Origin: TMED27 sp964350695
GTDB lineage: Bacteria > Pseudomonadota > Alphaproteobacteria > Micavibrionales > Micavibrionaceae
Direction: 5' to 3'
Assembly: GCA_964350695.1 (NCBI GenBank)
Contig: CAYGKM010000006.1
Location: 62,001 to 126,000 of the forward strand
DNA: 64,000 bases
Every line of letters begins with the position of its first letter. Position 1 is the stretch's first letter. This document shows, one piece after another, positions 61,276 through 64,000 of this stretch. The translations under genes were made by a program, and so were the position numbers. The notes below the pieces were generated by a model, which saw nothing but the letters and a program-made list of their open reading frames with translations, was not told the origin of the DNA and ran no database searches.

Positions 61276-63153
61276 CTAGAACCTTAAAGGTCTGCGGTCA
61301 GATGAAAATTTGCGGTACAAATCTTTGTCCGTGTTGTGAACAGAGTCCGCAGGATTATCCAAAATCGTCGCTTTCAGGAAGATCACAAGCTCTGTTTTTT
61401 GAATAAGATCATCACGGTCCTTGAACAGATTCCCAAGGTATGGGGTTTCGCTTAAGATCGGCACGCCTGATTCGGAATTCACGACGCGGTCTTGCAGCAA
61501 GCCGCCCATCACAACGGGCTGACCTGAGCGCACCTGAATGACGGAATCAATTTCCTGAACGCTGAGTTCAGGAACGAGTGATTGTACACCCTCGATTTTT
61601 GCACTGGCGGTTACGAACTGAATAGCAGGGTCAGGCACTTCATTGACCACACGCGTGATTGTCGGCCGCACGGCCAAGGATACCGTTTGGTCTTCTATAT
61701 TGATTGAAGGCTGCACATTGACCAGCACCCCTTCCGGCACGTTGCGGATATCACTGCTGATATCTGTTTGTGTTGCGCCGCCATCTGTCGCGGTCACGTC
61801 AACATCAATGTCGAAGAAAACCTGATTGGTCGCCACGTTTAAAACAGCGGTTTGGTTGTTGAGAACCGTCAAGCGCGGACTGGCAAGCGCTTTGACCGTA
61901 CCGAAACCTGAAAGGGCCTGAATGAGCGTTTGCACATCATTGCCGCCGTAGCCAATCACGAAACTCGTGCCTGTCGCGACGCTTGTGCCTGTAAGCCCGG
62001 CCGCAGTTCCGGGAACAAGGCTGGTTCCCCCGCGCACAGTGCCGTTAGAGAGAAAGTCCGCTGTAAGCTCGCCGCTGAAGAGGCTAAGGCCGCCCCAATC
62101 AATCCCTGTTACGAATTCATCGTTCAAGGTCACCTCAAGAAGCTTGGCTTCGATTAAAACTTGGGCTGAAACAGCCTTCTTAAGAAGCTTAAGATAATCG
62201 CGGATTTCTTTATGCGCTCTTTCTGGCGCGTAAACATTGATGATCCCTGCCTGCTTGTTCATTGTGAAGCTGCCTTTTTCATCAACCGCATTGGCTTTCG
62301 TGCCGGAGCTTTGCTCTTCATCATCAACGGGCAAAGAATCAACGCGCAATGTGGCTTGCGGCGCGGAAACATTCACGCTGCCGTCAGCATTCGGCGCTAC
62401 CGCCTGGACGTCAGGGTTTTGGTCTGTGGCTGTTATGCGGGGGTCTTTCGTGGTTTTTAACCCTGTGGTTGCCGTACCATTTATGATTTGCTCAAGGTTT
62501 GCTTCAAGCTCGCCCCAGAAGTTCGCTTCGGTTTCAGAAGTGGCTTCGTAATTAGAGCCTGTTCCTACGCCGTCACCCGTCACAACCGCGACATTGTTGT
62601 TAATGCCGCTTTTGCTTTTGCGGATATAGCTGATGTAATCAATTTTATAGAGTTCGTTATAAGGCTTATCGAGCTCTACGCGAAGGACGTCATCATCAAA
62701 GCTATAACGAAGCCCTGCGATATCTGCGATTCGCGAAATCACCTGATCAAAAGGACGATCGCGCGCGGTGAAAATAATAGAGCCGCGGATACGGGGATCA
62801 AGTTCAATGTCGTAATCCGCCTGTTGGGCGAGTTCGAAAAGAATATCACGCACCGGAACGGACTGGTTGACCGAAACAGAAACCAAGGGCATGGATTTCA
62901 TCTTGCCTTCTGTTTGAGAAATATAGGGCTGAAGCTCGGGGATGGAGGCATTGTTTTTCGCTAATTCTGTTTCATCAATCGGGCTTTCAACGCGTGAGGC
63001 CATGCCATCGCGGAAATCCTGCATTTGCATTTCGCCTTCGCGGTCAGATTTGGCGAAGTTACTTGCCAGATCACAGCTACCGAGCACAAAGCCGGCTACA
63101 ACTATCAGGGCGAAATGGATTTTGAACATTGAGAGAGCTTGCATCTTGGGCAT
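61276..63153 (-). CDS. Type IV pilus/MSHA-type secretin lipoprotein
   Basis: 625 residues. Lipobox LGSC with C27, from the start at 63153 (AAGG nine bases upstream; ATGs at 63144 and 63129 also possible). Residues 80-160 form an STN-like domain (VPVRDILFELAQQADYDIELDPRIRGSIIF in parts), an N1-type domain follows (GIINVYAPERAHKEI), and the secretin barrel occupies about 330-610 (VLIEAKLLEV, VVMGGLLQDR, LFKDR). The arrangement matches MshL/PilQ-class outer-membrane channels. Confidence 0.9.
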   Translation of the reverse strand: MPKMQALSMFKIHFALIVVAGFVLGSCDLASNFAKSDREGEMQMQDFRDGMASRVESPIDETELAKNNASIPELQPYISQTEGKMKSMPLVSVSVNQSVPVRDILFELAQQADYDIELDPRIRGSIIFTARDRPFDQVISRIADIAGLRYSFDDDVLRVELDKPYNELYKIDYISYIRKSKSGINNNVAVVTGDGVGTGSNYEATSETEANFWGELEANLEQIINGTATTGLKTTKDPRITATDQNPDVQAVAPNADGSVNVSAPQATLRVDSLPVDDEEQSSGTKANAVDEKGSFTMNKQAGIINVYAPERAHKEIRDYLKLLKKAVSAQVLIEAKLLEVTLNDEFVTGIDWGGLSLFSGELTADFLSNGTVRGGTSLVPGTAAGLTGTSVATGTSFVIGYGGNDVQTLIQALSGFGTVKALASPRLTVLNNQTAVLNVATNQVFFDIDVDVTATDGGATQTDISSDIRNVPEGVLVNVQPSINIEDQTVSLAVRPTITRVVNEVPDPAIQFVTASAKIEGVQSLVPELSVQEIDSVIQVRSGQPVVMGGLLQDRVVNSESGVPILSETPYLGNLFKDRDDLIQKTELVIFLKATILDNPADSVHNTDKDLYRKFSSDRRPLRF

Positions 63154-63272
63154 TACAGAAAACCTTACAGGGTTAAACTTTAGAAATTCACTGCGGGGAT
63201 GCAGGAATATGAATCGCTATTAGCATAGCATATTTACGGGAGATGCAAGAGGTAGAAATGCCAGAAAGGCAA

Positions 63273-64000
63273 TCAATCCCGAATTGAAAACGAAGAGGTA
63301 TCAATGCCGGAAAGAGGCCCCTCTTTGATTCTTTTCGCGCCCGATAAATCAAATTGTTTGATCTTGATCTGGAGGTCAGACGGTTTGTCGGAGTTCATCA
63401 TAGCGGTTTCTTCGGAAATCATTTTCTGCGCGTAAAGCGACAGCAGGCTTTGGTCAAAGCTGCACATGCCTTCTTTTTGGTTTTGCTCGACCACTTCTTT
63501 TATCTTTGTAACTTCGCCTTTGAGGATCAATTCTCTGACATGCCCTTTGTTCAGCATAATTTCAAGCGCAGGCACAAGCATACCGTCCAAACCCGGCAAT
63601 AAACGCTGCGAAATGATCGCACTCAAATTCATAGAAAGGCTCAAGCGGATTTGATTTGTTTGCTCGTCAGGGAATAAATTCACGATTCGTTCAATGGCCT
63701 GATAGGCGTTATTAGCGTGAATTGTTGCCAAACAGAGATGGCCCGTATCCGTCATGGTGAGTGTTTGTTCCATAACCTCGCGGTCTCGTACCTCGCCGAT
63801 CAACACCACATCCGGGCGCTGACGCAATGCGTTTTTAAGGGCAACAGCGTAGCTTTCCGTGTCCACGCCGACTTCGCGCTGGGTGACAACAGATTTTTTA
63901 TGCTCGTGGAAATATTCGATCGGGTCTTCCACGGTGATGATATGTCCGGTTTGGCGGCTGTTTCTATGATCAATCATAGAGGCCAGACTGGTCGATTTCC
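63273..64000 (-). CDS. PilU-type pilus retraction ATPase (5' partial)
   Basis: The N-terminus lies beyond the right edge; the visible frame begins within Walker A (GKSTSLASMIDHRN is readable if extended to 63998). Following motifs: Asp box ITVEDPIEYFHEHKK, Walker B LIGEVRD, His box TGHLCLATIHANN, and a C-terminal GMCSFDQSLLSLY as in PilU rather than PilT. The secretin start follows 119 bases further on. Hexameric ATPase that powers retraction of type IV pili. Confidence 0.88.
   Translation of the reverse strand, partial: KSTSLASMIDHRNSRQTGHIITVEDPIEYFHEHKKSVVTQREVGVDTESYAVALKNALRQRPDVVLIGEVRDREVMEQTLTMTDTGHLCLATIHANNAYQAIERIVNLFPDEQTNQIRLSLSMNLSAIISQRLLPGLDGMLVPALEIMLNKGHVRELILKGEVTKIKEVVEQNQKEGMCSFDQSLLSLYAQKMISEETAMMNSDKPSDLQIKIKQFDLSGAKRIKEGPLSGIDTSSFSIRD

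Noticed and set aside
1..64000. tRNA or rRNA genes, CRISPR arrays, insertion sequences
   Set aside because: No cloverleaf with a CCA-proximal T-arm motif, no regularly spaced repeats, and no transposase-like frame was seen on reading through the gaps; a tRNAscan or CRISPR search was not possible here.

Overview
This 64 kb window looks like a chromosomal segment of an alphaproteobacterium with roughly balanced base composition (about 50% GC by eye). The evidence is gene content and order: the blocks xerD / aroK-aroB-CNNM transporter, bolA / J-protein-cobS-cobT, carD near rpoH, a DUF2336 protein, and the divergent pair dapF-mtaB-ftsY against ffh-rpsP-rimM-trmD-rplS-leuCDB are all typical of that class. 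An MSHA/type IV pilus cluster at the right edge and the moderate GC would fit a Micavibrio-like lineage. That placement is inference; no rRNA gene is present to test it.

Layout. 1-5.3 kb: end of a PlsC-DUF2125-like fusion, tyrA, metA, a methyltransferase, a MutT hydrolase and a parvulin-type isomerase. 5.4-10.9 kb: secA followed by three tightly packed enzyme genes (alpha/beta hydrolase, FAD oxidoreductase, aldo/keto reductase). 10.9-16.4 kb: CNNM transporter, aroB, aroK, a 43-residue membrane peptide, a XerD-type recombinase, accA. 16.4-23.8 kb: RHH protein, bolA, J-domain protein, cobS, cobT, msrA, hisS, an exported protein, sufE. 23.9-30.7 kb: clpX, a DHH phosphoesterase, photolyase, LD-carboxypeptidase, an NTF2-like/SDR pair and an unknown gene. 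30.8-35.8 kb: carD, a metallophosphoesterase-fold protein that has lost its metal ligands, rpoH, a lipoprotein M48 protease and a thermonuclease-fold protein without the catalytic arginines. 35.8-42.4 kb: pip, pgk, DUF2336, a Gln/Asn-rich small protein, an unknown HExxH protein, AMP nucleosidase. 42.4-57.6 kb: the ftsY/mtaB/dapF and ffh-to-leuB superclusters, interrupted by several lineage-specific genes. 57.7-64 kb: prepilin, membrane-bound AraC regulator, TPR-like protein, ABC-2 permease, MshL/PilQ-type secretin and the C-terminal part of a PilU-type ATPase.

Functional themes are protein export and membrane targeting (secA, ffh, ftsY), ribosome and tRNA biogenesis (rpsP, rimM, trmD, rplS, mtaB, hisS), proteostasis and stress (rpoH, clpX, msrA, J-protein, M48, parvulin), amino-acid synthesis (tyrA, metA, aroB/K, dapF, leuBCD) and pilus biogenesis. 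Most genes are in compact, translationally coupled operons. Good sigma-70-type promoters with 17-base spacers can be read before secA, carD, rplS and the small gene at 39514. No tRNA, rRNA, CRISPR array, insertion sequence or prophage was seen. Two copies of an interspersed palindrome of about 71 bases lie before dapF and after leuB.

I did not find a clear new defence or mobile system. The observations most worth following are the pseudo-metallophosphoesterase between carD and rpoH, the pilus operon carrying an ABC-2 permease without its ATPase and a membrane AraC regulator, the orphan HExxH protein with its small disordered neighbour, the low-GC patch inside hisS, and the genes inserted into the ribosomal and leucine operons.
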